Positions 18,407 to 26,880 of a stretch of DNA of 64,000 bases are shown here, one piece after another (the first letter of the stretch is position 1; each line of letters starts with the position of its first letter). The stretch comes from an uncultured Porphyromonas sp. (GTDB lineage: Bacteria > Bacteroidota > Bacteroidia > Bacteroidales > Porphyromonadaceae). The DNA is taken from positions 1-64,000 of the forward strand of contig NZ_CAJPPN010000001.1 of NCBI RefSeq assembly GCF_905372525.1, in the 5' to 3' direction. Under the pieces are notes generated by a model. The model did not search any database. It was not told the DNA's origin and saw only the letters and a program-made list of their open reading frames with translations. A program made the position numbers and the translations under genes.

Positions 18407-18858
18407 TTTTGGTGCTCTCGGCACGTTTGATACAGAGGCTGTTAGGTGGCGGGATTATCGTGCTTTCTCTCCGAGGGGAGAGCTCCTAGTGTATGTGCGT
18501 TTCTCCGCATCCCTATATTTATAGGTTCGCGCGTGTGCGTACATTAGAGTGTTTAGAGAGGATATTGTAGGGGGGTACGAGATTTACGAGAGGGGAGAGC
18601 CGGGGACTTCTGGGGGCTAGACTTGGGAGAGAACTATAGCGATATAATGGGTTTCGGAGGGTGTGGATAAGTATTTCTTTACAGTTGTTAGGGTTTTATC
18701 CTCGTGTATATGAATGTTTTGTAGAGAGGATCGGGCGTAGAGATGAAGAAAGTGGTCGGATGGGGGCAAACAATCTCTCTCGGGAGGTGGTTTCACCTAT
18801 ACAATAATATAGGGGCACCCAGCCCCTCATCACAACATCAAACTCAAGCTACAGCACA
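18407..18858 (+). other. Long leader region upstream of nrdJ
   Basis: About 450 bp with no ORF. It looks rather G-rich in places (gtaggggggtacgag, gagagccggggacttctggg). Because the downstream enzyme needs adenosylcobalamin I looked for the B12-box of a cobalamin riboswitch and did not find one. The promoter was not located. Confidence 0.4.
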
Positions 18859-21165
18859 ATGACAGAGAGCAAACGCGCTTTATCAGAGTACATTTACCAG
18901 AGTAAGTACTCCCTCTACAGAGAGGATCTGGGGCGCAAGGAGAGCTGGGAGGAGAGTGTCGATCGCATCCGGGATATGCATCTGACGCACCTAGCATCGT
19001 TCGCCCCTCAGGCTCTAAAGGACGAGTGGTTCATGACGCAGTTCCACGAGGCTATTGACTATTACAAGAAGAAGAAGTTCGTAGGCTCACAGCGTAACCT
19101 CCAGTTTGGGGGAGAGCCTGTACTGAAGTCTTCGGCGAAGTCCTACAACTGTAGCTACTCGCACTGTGACCGCCTCGAGGTCTTCCGTGAGACGGAGTGG
19201 CTACTACTCAGCGGCTGTGGCTGCGGACTCTCCGTAGAGCAGGAGCACGTAGACAAGCTCCCTAATCTCCTGAGGGCCGAAGAGCTGAGCAAGCAGAGCG
19301 AGGCCTATGTCGTGGCCGATAGCATCGAGGGCTGGGCAGATGCCATCCATCGCCTCCTAGAGTACTACTTTGTCCCAGGGACGACTAAGCCCGTCTTCGA
19401 CTACTCCGAAGTACGTCCCAAGGGGGCACGTATCGCAGGACGCTTCATCGCTCCAGGGCCTGATGGGCTACGTCTATCACTAGACAAGATCCGTCTCCTA
19501 CTCAAGGGGGCTGTAGCTGCGGCGCAGACGAGGCTGACAGCCCTACAGTGCACCGACATCATCGCCTATCTGGCGGACTCCGTGCTCTCTGGGGGCGTTC
19601 GTCGCTCTGCCCTGATGATCCTCTTCTCTCCCGAGGATAAGGAGATGGTGAACTGTAAGCATGGCGACTGGTTCACGACCAACCCTCAGCGTGCCCGCTT
19701 CAATATGTCGGCTGCTCTCAATCGCGGAGAGGTCGAGCGTCCCGTATACGAGTACCTCTTCGAGGCGATGCGTACGAGTGGCGATCCTGGGCTCTACTGG
19801 CGCGACAAGTTCGGAGTAGGGTGCAACCCCTGCTGTGAGATCGGTTTCTATCCCACAGACAAGGACGGCAAGACGGGATGGCAGGTCTGCAACCTGGTAT
19901 CTATCAATGGTATGGAGTGTACGACGGAGGAGGAGTTCTACAAGATCTGTCGCTGTGCCTCTACTCTGGCTACTGTGCAGGCGACCTACATGGATTTCCC
20001 CTACCTGAGCCCAGCAACAAGAAATATCATCGAGGCAGACCCCCTCATCGGAGTATCCATTGGGGGGATCATGAACAACCCCGAGATCCTTACCAACAAG
20101 GATATCCTAGCCGTAGGTGCGATACAGGTACGTCAGCAGAATGCCCAGTGTGCCCGCATCCTGGGGATTAACCCTGCCAGCCGTACGACCTGTGTCAAGC
20201 CGGACGGTACGGTGAGTCTCCTGCTTGGGATGACCTCTGGGATCCATGGAGCCTACGCCAAGCGCTACCTACGTAGTGTAGAGGCAAATGTCGAGGAGCC
20301 TAACCTCAAGGCCTACGAAGAGGCTAACCCCAAGGCGGTACAGCCCAACATCTTTAAGCCTACGACAGATAAGAAGATCTTCTTCCCCATCGAGGAGTCC
20401 GAGGATACCCTCCTCCGGAGTGAGCTCAGTGGTGTCAAGCTCCTAGAATACGTCAAGCTCGTCCAGCAGAGCTGGGTCATCCCCGGTATGATGGATATGG
20501 AGTCCCCCGTCAAGAACAATGTCTCCAACACCGTAGACGTCCCCAGCGATCAGTGGGATGCCGTACGTGACTGGGTCTGGGAGAACCAGAACTATATAGC
20601 AGGCGTTACCTTCCTCTCCACCTACGGAGATATGGATCTGCCACAGGCTCCTATGTGCCGTGTCTTCACCCCCGAAGAGATCCTGAGAGAGTACGGAGTG
20701 GGCTGTATGTTTGCCTCGGGACTTGTCGTGGATACGATCGAGGTCTTCGGAGACCTATGGAAGGCCTGTGAGGCCGCTCAGGGTCGTGGAGAGCAACTCT
20801 TCGTCTCCGACCAGGCTATAGACGAATATATACGGAAGAACAGCGTAGAGGGCGAGGACTCCCTAACCAGAGATCACGTACGCTCGATCCTGACCTCCAA
20901 GCTCCAGGACAAGGTCGAGAACCTCTCTGCTAAGCGAGACATCGTACGTCGTATAGAGAAGTTCGCCCACAACTACTATCGTGGAGACCTATACCGGACG
21001 GTGAACCTACTGAAGAGTGTGAACAACCTACACCTCTTCGAGCTCCTCAAGAAGACCTACAAGCCCGTAGACTGGAAGGCTGTAGACTTCTCTGGGCGGA
21101 GGTACACCAATGCTGATGAGCTAGGGGCTCAGTCCTGTGCAGGAGGAGCCTGCGAGGTCAAGTAA
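18859..21165 (+). CDS. nrdJ: Adenosylcobalamin-dependent (class II) ribonucleotide reductase
   Basis: A 768-residue single-chain reductase that makes deoxyribonucleotides without oxygen using a B12-derived radical. Its length and sequence fit the monomeric RTPR type. Seen: KSYNCSYSHCDRLEVFRETEWLL (first redox Cys region, about residue 95), SGCGCGLSVEQEH, the active-site loop GCNPCCEIGFYP (Asn, thiyl Cys, Glu) near residue 325, KPDGTVSLLLGMTSGIHG, and the C-terminal swinging Cys pair in SCAGGACEVK. No N-terminal ATP-cone is present. A stand-alone gene with a long leader, followed by a tRNA. Cell B12 supply must matter for its activity. Confidence 0.93.
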   Translation: MTESKRALSEYIYQSKYSLYREDLGRKESWEESVDRIRDMHLTHLASFAPQALKDEWFMTQFHEAIDYYKKKKFVGSQRNLQFGGEPVLKSSAKSYNCSYSHCDRLEVFRETEWLLLSGCGCGLSVEQEHVDKLPNLLRAEELSKQSEAYVVADSIEGWADAIHRLLEYYFVPGTTKPVFDYSEVRPKGARIAGRFIAPGPDGLRLSLDKIRLLLKGAVAAAQTRLTALQCTDIIAYLADSVLSGGVRRSALMILFSPEDKEMVNCKHGDWFTTNPQRARFNMSAALNRGEVERPVYEYLFEAMRTSGDPGLYWRDKFGVGCNPCCEIGFYPTDKDGKTGWQVCNLVSINGMECTTEEEFYKICRCASTLATVQATYMDFPYLSPATRNIIEADPLIGVSIGGIMNNPEILTNKDILAVGAIQVRQQNAQCARILGINPASRTTCVKPDGTVSLLLGMTSGIHGAYAKRYLRSVEANVEEPNLKAYEEANPKAVQPNIFKPTTDKKIFFPIEESEDTLLRSELSGVKLLEYVKLVQQSWVIPGMMDMESPVKNNVSNTVDVPSDQWDAVRDWVWENQNYIAGVTFLSTYGDMDLPQAPMCRVFTPEEILREYGVGCMFASGLVVDTIEVFGDLWKACEAAQGRGEQLFVSDQAIDEYIRKNSVEGEDSLTRDHVRSILTSKLQDKVENLSAKRDIVRRIEKFAHNYYRGDLYRTVNLLKSVNNLHLFELLKKTYKPVDWKAVDFSGRRYTNADELGAQSCAGGACEVK

Positions 21166-21197
21166 CCCCACTCGCTGAGCTAGCCCTAGGAGGGAAA

Positions 21198-21216
21198 AGG
21201 GTCAGAGAATGACCCT
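21198..21216 (+). terminator. Terminator-like hairpin after nrdJ
   Basis: agggtca / tgaccct with a 5-nt loop; the flanking gaggg/ccctc can extend the stem across an aaa bulge. No long T-run follows. It lies 33 bp past the nrdJ stop. Confidence 0.55.
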
Positions 21217-21221
21217 CCCTC

Positions 21222-21251
21222 TTGGGGCTTCGCTCAGAAATTGTATCTTTG
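21222..21251 (+). promoter_or_regulatory. Promoter of tRNA-Arg (and probably the FKBP gene)
   Basis: TTG (21222-21224), exact 19-bp spacer, TATCTTTG (21244-21251). This is a full match to the Bacteroidetes consensus. Transcription would start just before the tRNA and could run on into the FKBP gene 24 bp beyond it. Confidence 0.85.
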
Positions 21252-21285
21252 CACTCGTAATGTCTACCCCTAGGGGTAATTCATT

Positions 21286-21359
21286 GGCTCAGTAGCTTAG
21301 TTGAATAGAGCGTCAGATTCCGGTTCTGAAGGTCGAGGGTTTGAGTCCCTCCTGGGTCA
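21286..21359 (+). tRNA. tRNA-Arg(CCG)
   Basis: A 74-nt cloverleaf: acceptor GGCTCAG/CTGGGTC with two G-U pairs, D-arm AGCTTAGTTGAATAGAGC, anticodon stem TCAGA/TCTGA around TTCCGGT giving anticodon CCG (codon CGG), T-arm GAGGG-TTTGAGT-CCCTC, discriminator A. CCA is not encoded. Confidence 0.93.
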
Positions 21360-21383
21360 CATAATCACTAAGCGAATAGATAT

Positions 21384-21962
21384 ATGGCTATTTCACCTAA
21401 TAAGTTCGTATCCTGTGGCTACGAGCTCTATGTCGGGGATGAGAATGAGCGTGTCCTCATGGAGGCTACGACCCCAGATCGCCCGCTAGAGTATATACAG
21501 GGTATGGGGATGATGCTCCCAGAGTTCGAAAAGCACCTCTTTGGGCTAAGCGCCGGAGACAAGTTTGACTTCACCCTCAGCGTCGAAGAGGCCTATGGAC
21601 CTCGCACCGAAGAGGCTGTCCAGGAGCTCCCACGTGAGATCTTCCTAGATCAGAATGGTGACCTAGACTCTAGTGTACAAGAGGGTGCAACACTACCCCT
21701 ATATACTCCTGATGGACAGACCGTACGTGGCAGTGTCCTAGAGATCAAGGAGGATGTCGTAGTGATGGACTTCAATCACCCCCTAGCTGGAGAAGAGCTT
21801 CACTTCATCGGTGAAGTGCTGGATGAGCATGATGCTACCCCAGAGGAGATCGAGCAGTTCTTCGGTGGTCATGAGGGCTGCGGTTGCGGCTGTGGTCACG
21901 ACCACGATCATGAGCATGAGCACGGTGACGATGGGTGTGGTGGCTGCTGTGGCTGTCACTAA
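21384..21962 (+). CDS. SlyD-like FKBP peptidyl-prolyl isomerase with His/Cys-rich tail
   Basis: A 192-residue cytosolic FKBP-type isomerase/chaperone. The FKBP part (about 1-65 and 125-150) surrounds an IF-like insert, as in SlyD: PLEYIQGMGMMLPEFEKHLFGL and FDFTLSVEEAYGPRTEE are the diagnostic stretch, and VMDFNHPLAGEELHF closes the fold. The last 27 residues are almost all Cys, His, Gly, Asp and Glu (CGCGCGHDHDHEHEHG), a likely metal-binding tail for Ni or Zn. It begins 24 bp after the tRNA-Arg with no room for a separate promoter, so cotranscription with the tRNA is likely. Confidence 0.92.
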   Translation: MAISPNKFVSCGYELYVGDENERVLMEATTPDRPLEYIQGMGMMLPEFEKHLFGLSAGDKFDFTLSVEEAYGPRTEEAVQELPREIFLDQNGDLDSSVQEGATLPLYTPDGQTVRGSVLEIKEDVVVMDFNHPLAGEELHFIGEVLDEHDATPEEIEQFFGGHEGCGCGCGHDHDHEHEHGDDGCGGCCGCH

Positions 21963-21977
21963 ATAAGACACAACATC

Positions 21978-22023
21978 AGGGCACGGATGTCTGGTGGTTT
22001 CCCACCATGGACGTCCGTGCCCT
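21978..22023 (+). terminator. Terminator after the SlyD-like gene
   Basis: A long stem (agggcacgga...tggtgg paired with ccacca...tccgtgccct) with a short loop and a 2-nt bulge, 15 bp past the stop. It ends 13 bp before the chosen aroC start, so aroC must be read through or have a promoter within this stem region. Confidence 0.65.
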
Positions 22024-22036
22024 CGTTTATCGAGAG

Positions 22037-23155
22037 ATGAATACATTTGGGCGCCTACTCCGGCTGACGACCTTCGGTGAGTCTCATGGTATAGCGATAG
22101 GGGGGATACTAGATGGTTTTCCCTCGGGGCTGACTATTGACCTCGCTCTGGTGCAGGAGGCCTTGGAGAGACGTCGCCCAGGTCGCTCTGCTCTCACCTC
22201 CCCTCGCCGAGAGCCCGACGAGCTACGTATCCTATCTGGTATCTATGAGGGACGTACGACGGGGGCTCCCATAGCCTTCGTCATTGAGAACCAAGATACC
22301 CGTAGCCGTGACTATTCGACTCTGAGCACCCTCTATCGCCCTGGGCATGCCGACTATACCTATGCGATGAAGTATGGGATACGTGACCCGAGGGGTGGGG
22401 GGAGAGCCTCAGCCCGAGAGACGGCTGTCCGTGTCGTCGCTGGAGCCTTGGCGAGTCAGTGGCTACATACCCGAGGAGTAGAGATCCTGACCTATATCTC
22501 CGCTATCGGCGGTATCACACTCGTGGATGACCGCTGGAGCTATCCCTCAGATGAGCAGTATCTCAGCTGGATGCGCTCCAGTAGGCAGCATGTACTCTGC
22601 TGTCCCGACGAGGCTCTAGCAGGGCAGATGATAGCCCTCATCGAAGAAGTACGAGCTGATGGCGATAGTATCGGAGGTGTGATCTCTGGGCGTGTCCTCG
22701 GACTGCCCGTTGGTCTCGGTGAGCCACTCTATGGCAAGGCCTCTTCGTGCCTAGCCTCGGCGATGATGAGTATCAATGCCGTGAGGGGCTTCGAGCTAGG
22801 AGAGGGCTTCGGGGTAGCACAGCGGAGAGGCTCTGAGGTCAATGATGCCTTCTACAGCGATGAGGGGCATATCCGCACGTGTACCAATCACTCGGGCGGA
22901 CTGCTCGGAGGCATTACTACCGGTGAGGACTTGACCTATCGTGTGGCCTTCAAGCCTACACCCTCCATTCGGAAGTCTCAGCAGACCGTCAAGACCGATG
23001 GATCAGCTACGACCGTGAGCATAGAGGGACGGCATGATCCCTGTGTCGTCCTGCGTGCACAGCCCGTAGTGGAGGCTATGACAGCCCTCTCACTCATGGA
23101 CCTCTATCTGGAGTATCTAACCTATAGAGAGAGCTCCGTCTCCCTCAGACCATAA
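22037..23155 (+). CDS. aroC: Chorismate synthase
   Basis: A 372-residue enzyme for the last shikimate step, converting EPSP to chorismate with reduced FMN. Signatures: MNTFGRLLRLTTFGESHG at the N-terminus, HADYTYAMKYGIRDPRGGGR with the RxSARET segment, RADGDSIGGVISG, and GITTGEDLTYRVAFKPTPSI. The open frame extends 34 codons upstream, but that part reads through the previous gene's terminator; the start at MNTFG fits the family. It is followed at 9 bp by the flippase gene, an arrangement with no functional meaning that I know of. Confidence 0.96.
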   Translation: MNTFGRLLRLTTFGESHGIAIGGILDGFPSGLTIDLALVQEALERRRPGRSALTSPRREPDELRILSGIYEGRTTGAPIAFVIENQDTRSRDYSTLSTLYRPGHADYTYAMKYGIRDPRGGGRASARETAVRVVAGALASQWLHTRGVEILTYISAIGGITLVDDRWSYPSDEQYLSWMRSSRQHVLCCPDEALAGQMIALIEEVRADGDSIGGVISGRVLGLPVGLGEPLYGKASSCLASAMMSINAVRGFELGEGFGVAQRRGSEVNDAFYSDEGHIRTCTNHSGGLLGGITTGEDLTYRVAFKPTPSIRKSQQTVKTDGSATTVSIEGRHDPCVVLRAQPVVEAMTALSLMDLYLEYLTYRESSVSLRP

Positions 23156-23164
23156 TATATATCC

Positions 23165-24685
23165 ATGGCAAGCCCTGCGGCTAAGGAAAGCATACTAGGG
23201 ACGATCGTTACCTATATAGGGGTCGGGATAGGCTTCCTGACCACCTTCTTCATTCTCGCAAAGTTTCTCACACCTGAGGAGATCGGTCTGACACGTCTCC
23301 TACCCGAGCTGGCGACTCAGCTCTCGGGGCTAGGGATGCTGGGGATGACCTATTCGATTAGTCGATACTTCCCCTTCTTCAAGGACAGCCCGAGCAATCC
23401 CTATCGTGCTGAAGATGGGCCTAATCACGGCTTCCTATACTATGTCTTGGTCGTCGGAGGGATAGGAGCGCTGACGATGGTACTCCTCTATGTGCTAGCA
23501 CGTGACCCACTGACCGCTCTGTATAGCAAGAATAGCCCTCTACTCTCGGACTTCTACTATGCGATCATCCCTCTGACGCTCTTCACGATGGGATGGACGA
23601 TCTTTGAGCTCTATACCTACCAGCTCCTTAAGGTCGCAGTACCCAAGGGGATCAAGGAGGTGCTCCTGCGTCTACTCCAGCTAGCAGTGTATCTCCTCTA
23701 TGCCTTTGGGTACATAGACTTCCCCACGATGGTATGGGGCTTCATTGGGAGCTTTGGGGTCTGTATGCTCGTTAGTGGGGTCTATCTGGGGCGGATTACC
23801 CCCCTTAGTCTAAGGCATAATCCCAGCTACGTCAGCCTAGAGATGCGTCGTGGCTTCTATCGCTATACCGCTCTGTATACCTTGACCTCTGTGGGGATTA
23901 CCTTGGCGGGGCGAATGGATCTATTCATGGTTGCCTTCCTTGACCGAGGGGGACTATCCTCGGCAGGTGTCTACACGATGGCCTTCTATATGGTATCGAT
24001 CATCGAGATCCCGATGCGTGCCATACTGAGTATCGCTAGCCCTAAGATCGCTGATGCAGCCAAGGAACAAGACCAGCAGCGTGTGGGCGATATCTACAAG
24101 CTGGTTGCCTTCTATCAGCTCCTAGCAGGCCTACTGATCTTCATTATGATCTGGGTAAATATCGACAATATCTTCGGTATTATGCCCAATGGCGAGCAGT
24201 TCGAGCAGGGCAAGTGGGTCTTCTTCTACCTCGGTCTAGCTAAGCTCGTGGAGCTGACCCTGACGTGTAGCCATACGGTGGTCAGTACATCCCGATACTA
24301 CCACTGGAATATCTACTACACCTGCTGTGTACTCGTGATGTCCTTCCTCTCGACGATCTTCCTCATCCCAGCTCTCGGCACTATGGGGGCTGCTATCGCT
24401 ATGCTCCTGACCAATGTCGTGAGCTATGGACTACAGCAGCTCCTGCTGAGTGTGAAGATGCGGGTACATCCCTTCTCTAGGCGTATGCTTCTACTCGTAC
24501 CACTGACACTGCTCGCCTGGGGAGCAGATAGCCTACTCCCTAGGGTTTCCTCGGTCTGGATAGACCTCTTCCTTCGCTCCGCTGTCGTAGGGGTGGTTCT
24601 CCTTGTCCTTCTGCTCCTGATGCGTATCACCCCAGAGCTTATGGGGATGCTGGAGGGAAGGCTCCCAGCCCGATTTAAGAAGTAG
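23165..24685 (+). CDS. Wzx-like polysaccharide flippase
   Basis: A 506-residue polytopic protein with about 14 hydrophobic segments, of the polysaccharide-biosynthesis/MATE-like exporter family. The N-terminal half begins SPAAKESILGTIVTYIGVGIGFLTTFFILAKFLTPEEIGL in the usual arrangement (helix, then LTPEEIG). It is expected to flip lipid-linked oligosaccharide across the inner membrane for surface glycan assembly. It heads a run with GT4 and GT2 transferases. Substrate unknown. Confidence 0.85.
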   Translation: MASPAAKESILGTIVTYIGVGIGFLTTFFILAKFLTPEEIGLTRLLPELATQLSGLGMLGMTYSISRYFPFFKDSPSNPYRAEDGPNHGFLYYVLVVGGIGALTMVLLYVLARDPLTALYSKNSPLLSDFYYAIIPLTLFTMGWTIFELYTYQLLKVAVPKGIKEVLLRLLQLAVYLLYAFGYIDFPTMVWGFIGSFGVCMLVSGVYLGRITPLSLRHNPSYVSLEMRRGFYRYTALYTLTSVGITLAGRMDLFMVAFLDRGGLSSAGVYTMAFYMVSIIEIPMRAILSIASPKIADAAKEQDQQRVGDIYKLVAFYQLLAGLLIFIMIWVNIDNIFGIMPNGEQFEQGKWVFFYLGLAKLVELTLTCSHTVVSTSRYYHWNIYYTCCVLVMSFLSTIFLIPALGTMGAAIAMLLTNVVSYGLQQLLLSVKMRVHPFSRRMLLLVPLTLLAWGADSLLPRVSSVWIDLFLRSAVVGVVLLVLLLLMRITPELMGMLEGRLPARFKK

Positions 24686-24711
24686 ACCTCAGCATAAGAC
24701 TTTCCTCTAGG

Positions 24712-26043
24712 ATGCAAGATCGTCCCCTTCGGATACTCTTACTCTCGACCTCTGACCTAGGAGGTGGAGCAGCCGAGGCTTGTCGTAGACTCGTGGAGGC
24801 CTTCGCTGGGCTATGCTACGTAGAGGTGAGGCTCTTGGTTCTTCATCGAGGATCTGACCTATCTCAGGTCGGTACGGTAGCGTCTACTCCGCTGAGGAAG
24901 CTAAAGGGACGGTATTATTTCCTCTCCGAGCGTCTGGAGATCTACCTGAGGAATGGACGCTCACGGCATGACCTCTTTCGTGTCTCTACGGCTCACTACG
25001 GCTTCGATGTCTCTAAGCATCCGTGGGTGAAGTGGGCAGATGTCCTACACCTCCACTGGATCAATCAGGGGTTTCTCTCTCTCTCTTCGCTAGAGCGACT
25101 CTCCACTCTAGGTAAGCCGATCTTCGTCACACTGCACGATCTCTGGATGGCTACGGGTATCTGTCACCTACCCTTAGAGTTTAGTCAGGACTCAGGAGCG
25201 ACCCTTTGCCCGCACTACGAGCAGGGCTGTGGCTTCTGCCCTCTGCTGAGGAGTACGGTACAGGAAGATCTCTCTCGACAGGTGCAACGTACGAAGGGTT
25301 TCCTGAGTGGGGAGATGTTCCACTATATCGCTGTTAGCCGAGCTGAGGCCAGGCTCTTCTCGCGTAGTCCACTGATGAGAGGACGCCCAGCCCCAATCGT
25401 CCTACCCAATCCCATCGACCTCGAGCTCTTCTCTCCAGACCGAGTAAAGGAGGAGGTGACCTATGAATGGCACTCCCCCCGCACTCGCTACCTGCTCCTC
25501 GTGGCAGCTCGCCTGGATGATGAGGTCAAGGGTGGCCGTCTACTCCGTGAGATCTGTACCCATCTGAGGGCAGACGCTCCAGAGCTCGCTGAGGAGCTGT
25601 GCCTCCTGCTAGTCGGTACGATCAAGGAGCCGACAGCCTTTGCCGATTATCCTATCTCTACTCGGACACTAGGCTCTATTAGAGACCGACGGGACTTGGC
25701 TATGCTCTATCGCCTCTCCTCGGTGGTGCTCTCCACGAGTGTCTATGAGACCCAGGGACAGACCCTCGTAGAGGGGCTGGCGATGGGGACTCCTGCGATT
25801 AGCTTTGCTTGTGGGGGGCCAGAGGATATAATACATGATGGGGAGAACGGCTTCCTCATCCCCCCCTTCGATACGCACCTCTATGCTCAGAGACTGGCTC
25901 AGCTACTCCGAGCACGAGAGGCGGGAGGCTTTACCCCGAGTATCTGCCGACAGAGCGTGCAGGGCTTCGCTGCAGATGCTATAGCCGTGCAGCTCCTCTC
26001 CCTCTACGAATACGCCCTTTCCCTTTCCATACCTAAATCATAA
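24712..26043 (+). CDS. GT4 family glycosyltransferase
   Basis: A 443-residue GT-B enzyme. N-terminal PLRILLLSTSDLGGGAAEACRRL matches the acceptor-side fold of capsule/LPS GT4 enzymes. Further signs: DVLHLHWINQGFLSL and FVTLHDLWMATGICHLP, a Cys-rich insert typical of this subgroup (CPHYEQGCGFCPLL), and the donor-binding segment SVYETQGQTLVEGLAMGTPAISF. It probably adds a sugar to a surface polysaccharide. It lies 26 bp after the flippase and 4 bp before the GT2 gene, so one operon. Confidence 0.9.
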   Translation: MQDRPLRILLLSTSDLGGGAAEACRRLVEAFAGLCYVEVRLLVLHRGSDLSQVGTVASTPLRKLKGRYYFLSERLEIYLRNGRSRHDLFRVSTAHYGFDVSKHPWVKWADVLHLHWINQGFLSLSSLERLSTLGKPIFVTLHDLWMATGICHLPLEFSQDSGATLCPHYEQGCGFCPLLRSTVQEDLSRQVQRTKGFLSGEMFHYIAVSRAEARLFSRSPLMRGRPAPIVLPNPIDLELFSPDRVKEEVTYEWHSPRTRYLLLVAARLDDEVKGGRLLREICTHLRADAPELAEELCLLLVGTIKEPTAFADYPISTRTLGSIRDRRDLAMLYRLSSVVLSTSVYETQGQTLVEGLAMGTPAISFACGGPEDIIHDGENGFLIPPFDTHLYAQRLAQLLRAREAGGFTPSICRQSVQGFAADAIAVQLLSLYEYALSLSIPKS

Positions 26044-26047
26044 TCGA

Positions 26048-26782
26048 ATGAACCAGCGTCCTACGATAACGATCATCACGATCTGCTATAATGCGCAGTC
26101 TACGATCTCTCGTACACTAGAGAGTATCCAGGCGCAGACCTATATAGACCTAGAGTATCTAGTCATAGATGGAGCCTCGAGAGATGCGACCCTAGAGCTC
26201 GTATCCAGGCTCGCTCCCCGAGCACGAGTCTTCAGTGAGCGAGATCAGGGGATCTATGATGCGATGAACAAAGGGCTCAAGCATGCTACAGGTGACTATG
26301 TCTGGTATATAAATGCGGGGGATGCCCTTCCCTTACCCACGACTGTCGAGGAGCTCGTCTCAGAGGCCTTTGCCGATGGACGAGAACCCGATGTCATTTA
26401 TGGTGATACACGCCTCATTGATGCTGAGGGGCGAGACTTAGGGCTACGGAGACTTCGGCCTCCACATGAGCTCACTTGGCGTAGCTTCGAGGAGGGGATG
26501 CTGGTCTGTCATCAGGCCTTCATCGTGCGGCGTACCCTAGCACCGTATTACAACCTCCGCTATCGCTTCTCCTCGGATGTGGACTGGTGTATCCGTGTGC
26601 TCCGGGAGGCTCGGTGTTGCTTCTTCATAGACCGCCCTATAGCTCTGTACCTCAATGTCGGGACGACGACGGCCAATCACCGGGCATCACTCATAGAGCG
26701 CTTCGAGATCATGAGTGAGCACTACGGACTCTGGCGTACGCTCCGACAGCATCTACGCTTCCTCTTTGTACGTAGGAGGTAG
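26048..26782 (+). CDS. GT2 family glycosyltransferase
   Basis: A 244-residue GT-A enzyme. PTITIITICYNAQSTISRTLESI and YIDLEYLVIDGASRDATLEL form the nucleotide-binding start, SERDQGIYDAMNKGLKHATGDYVWYINAGDAL holds the DxD-like metal site, and GMLVCHQAFIVRR follows. It is the last gene of the flippase-GT4-GT2 cluster and ends before a strong shared terminator. Acceptor unknown. Confidence 0.92.
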   Translation: MNQRPTITIITICYNAQSTISRTLESIQAQTYIDLEYLVIDGASRDATLELVSRLAPRARVFSERDQGIYDAMNKGLKHATGDYVWYINAGDALPLPTTVEELVSEAFADGREPDVIYGDTRLIDAEGRDLGLRRLRPPHELTWRSFEEGMLVCHQAFIVRRTLAPYYNLRYRFSSDVDWCIRVLREARCCFFIDRPIALYLNVGTTTANHRASLIERFEIMSEHYGLWRTLRQHLRFLFVRRR

Positions 26783-26807
26783 AACTTAGGTGTCTCGATC
26801 CAATAAG

Positions 26808-26853
26808 GAGGGGGCGTCCTCTCTATCCCATGGGATAGGGAGGACGCCCCCTC
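26808..26853. terminator. Bidirectional terminator between the GT2 gene and tyrS
   Basis: A 23-bp inverted repeat, 26808-26830 with 26831-26853, containing one T-G wobble. It lies between converging genes. Confidence 0.85.
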
Positions 26854-26880
26854 TGTCTATATGATTGTACGGGTGTCGCT

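Noticed and set aside
18407..18858. Cobalamin riboswitch upstream of nrdJ
   Set aside because: No B12-box or core motif could be found on the plus strand.
21935..22036. Longer aroC reading frame
   Set aside because: It would start inside the SlyD-like gene and run through its terminator; the family N-terminus begins at 22037.
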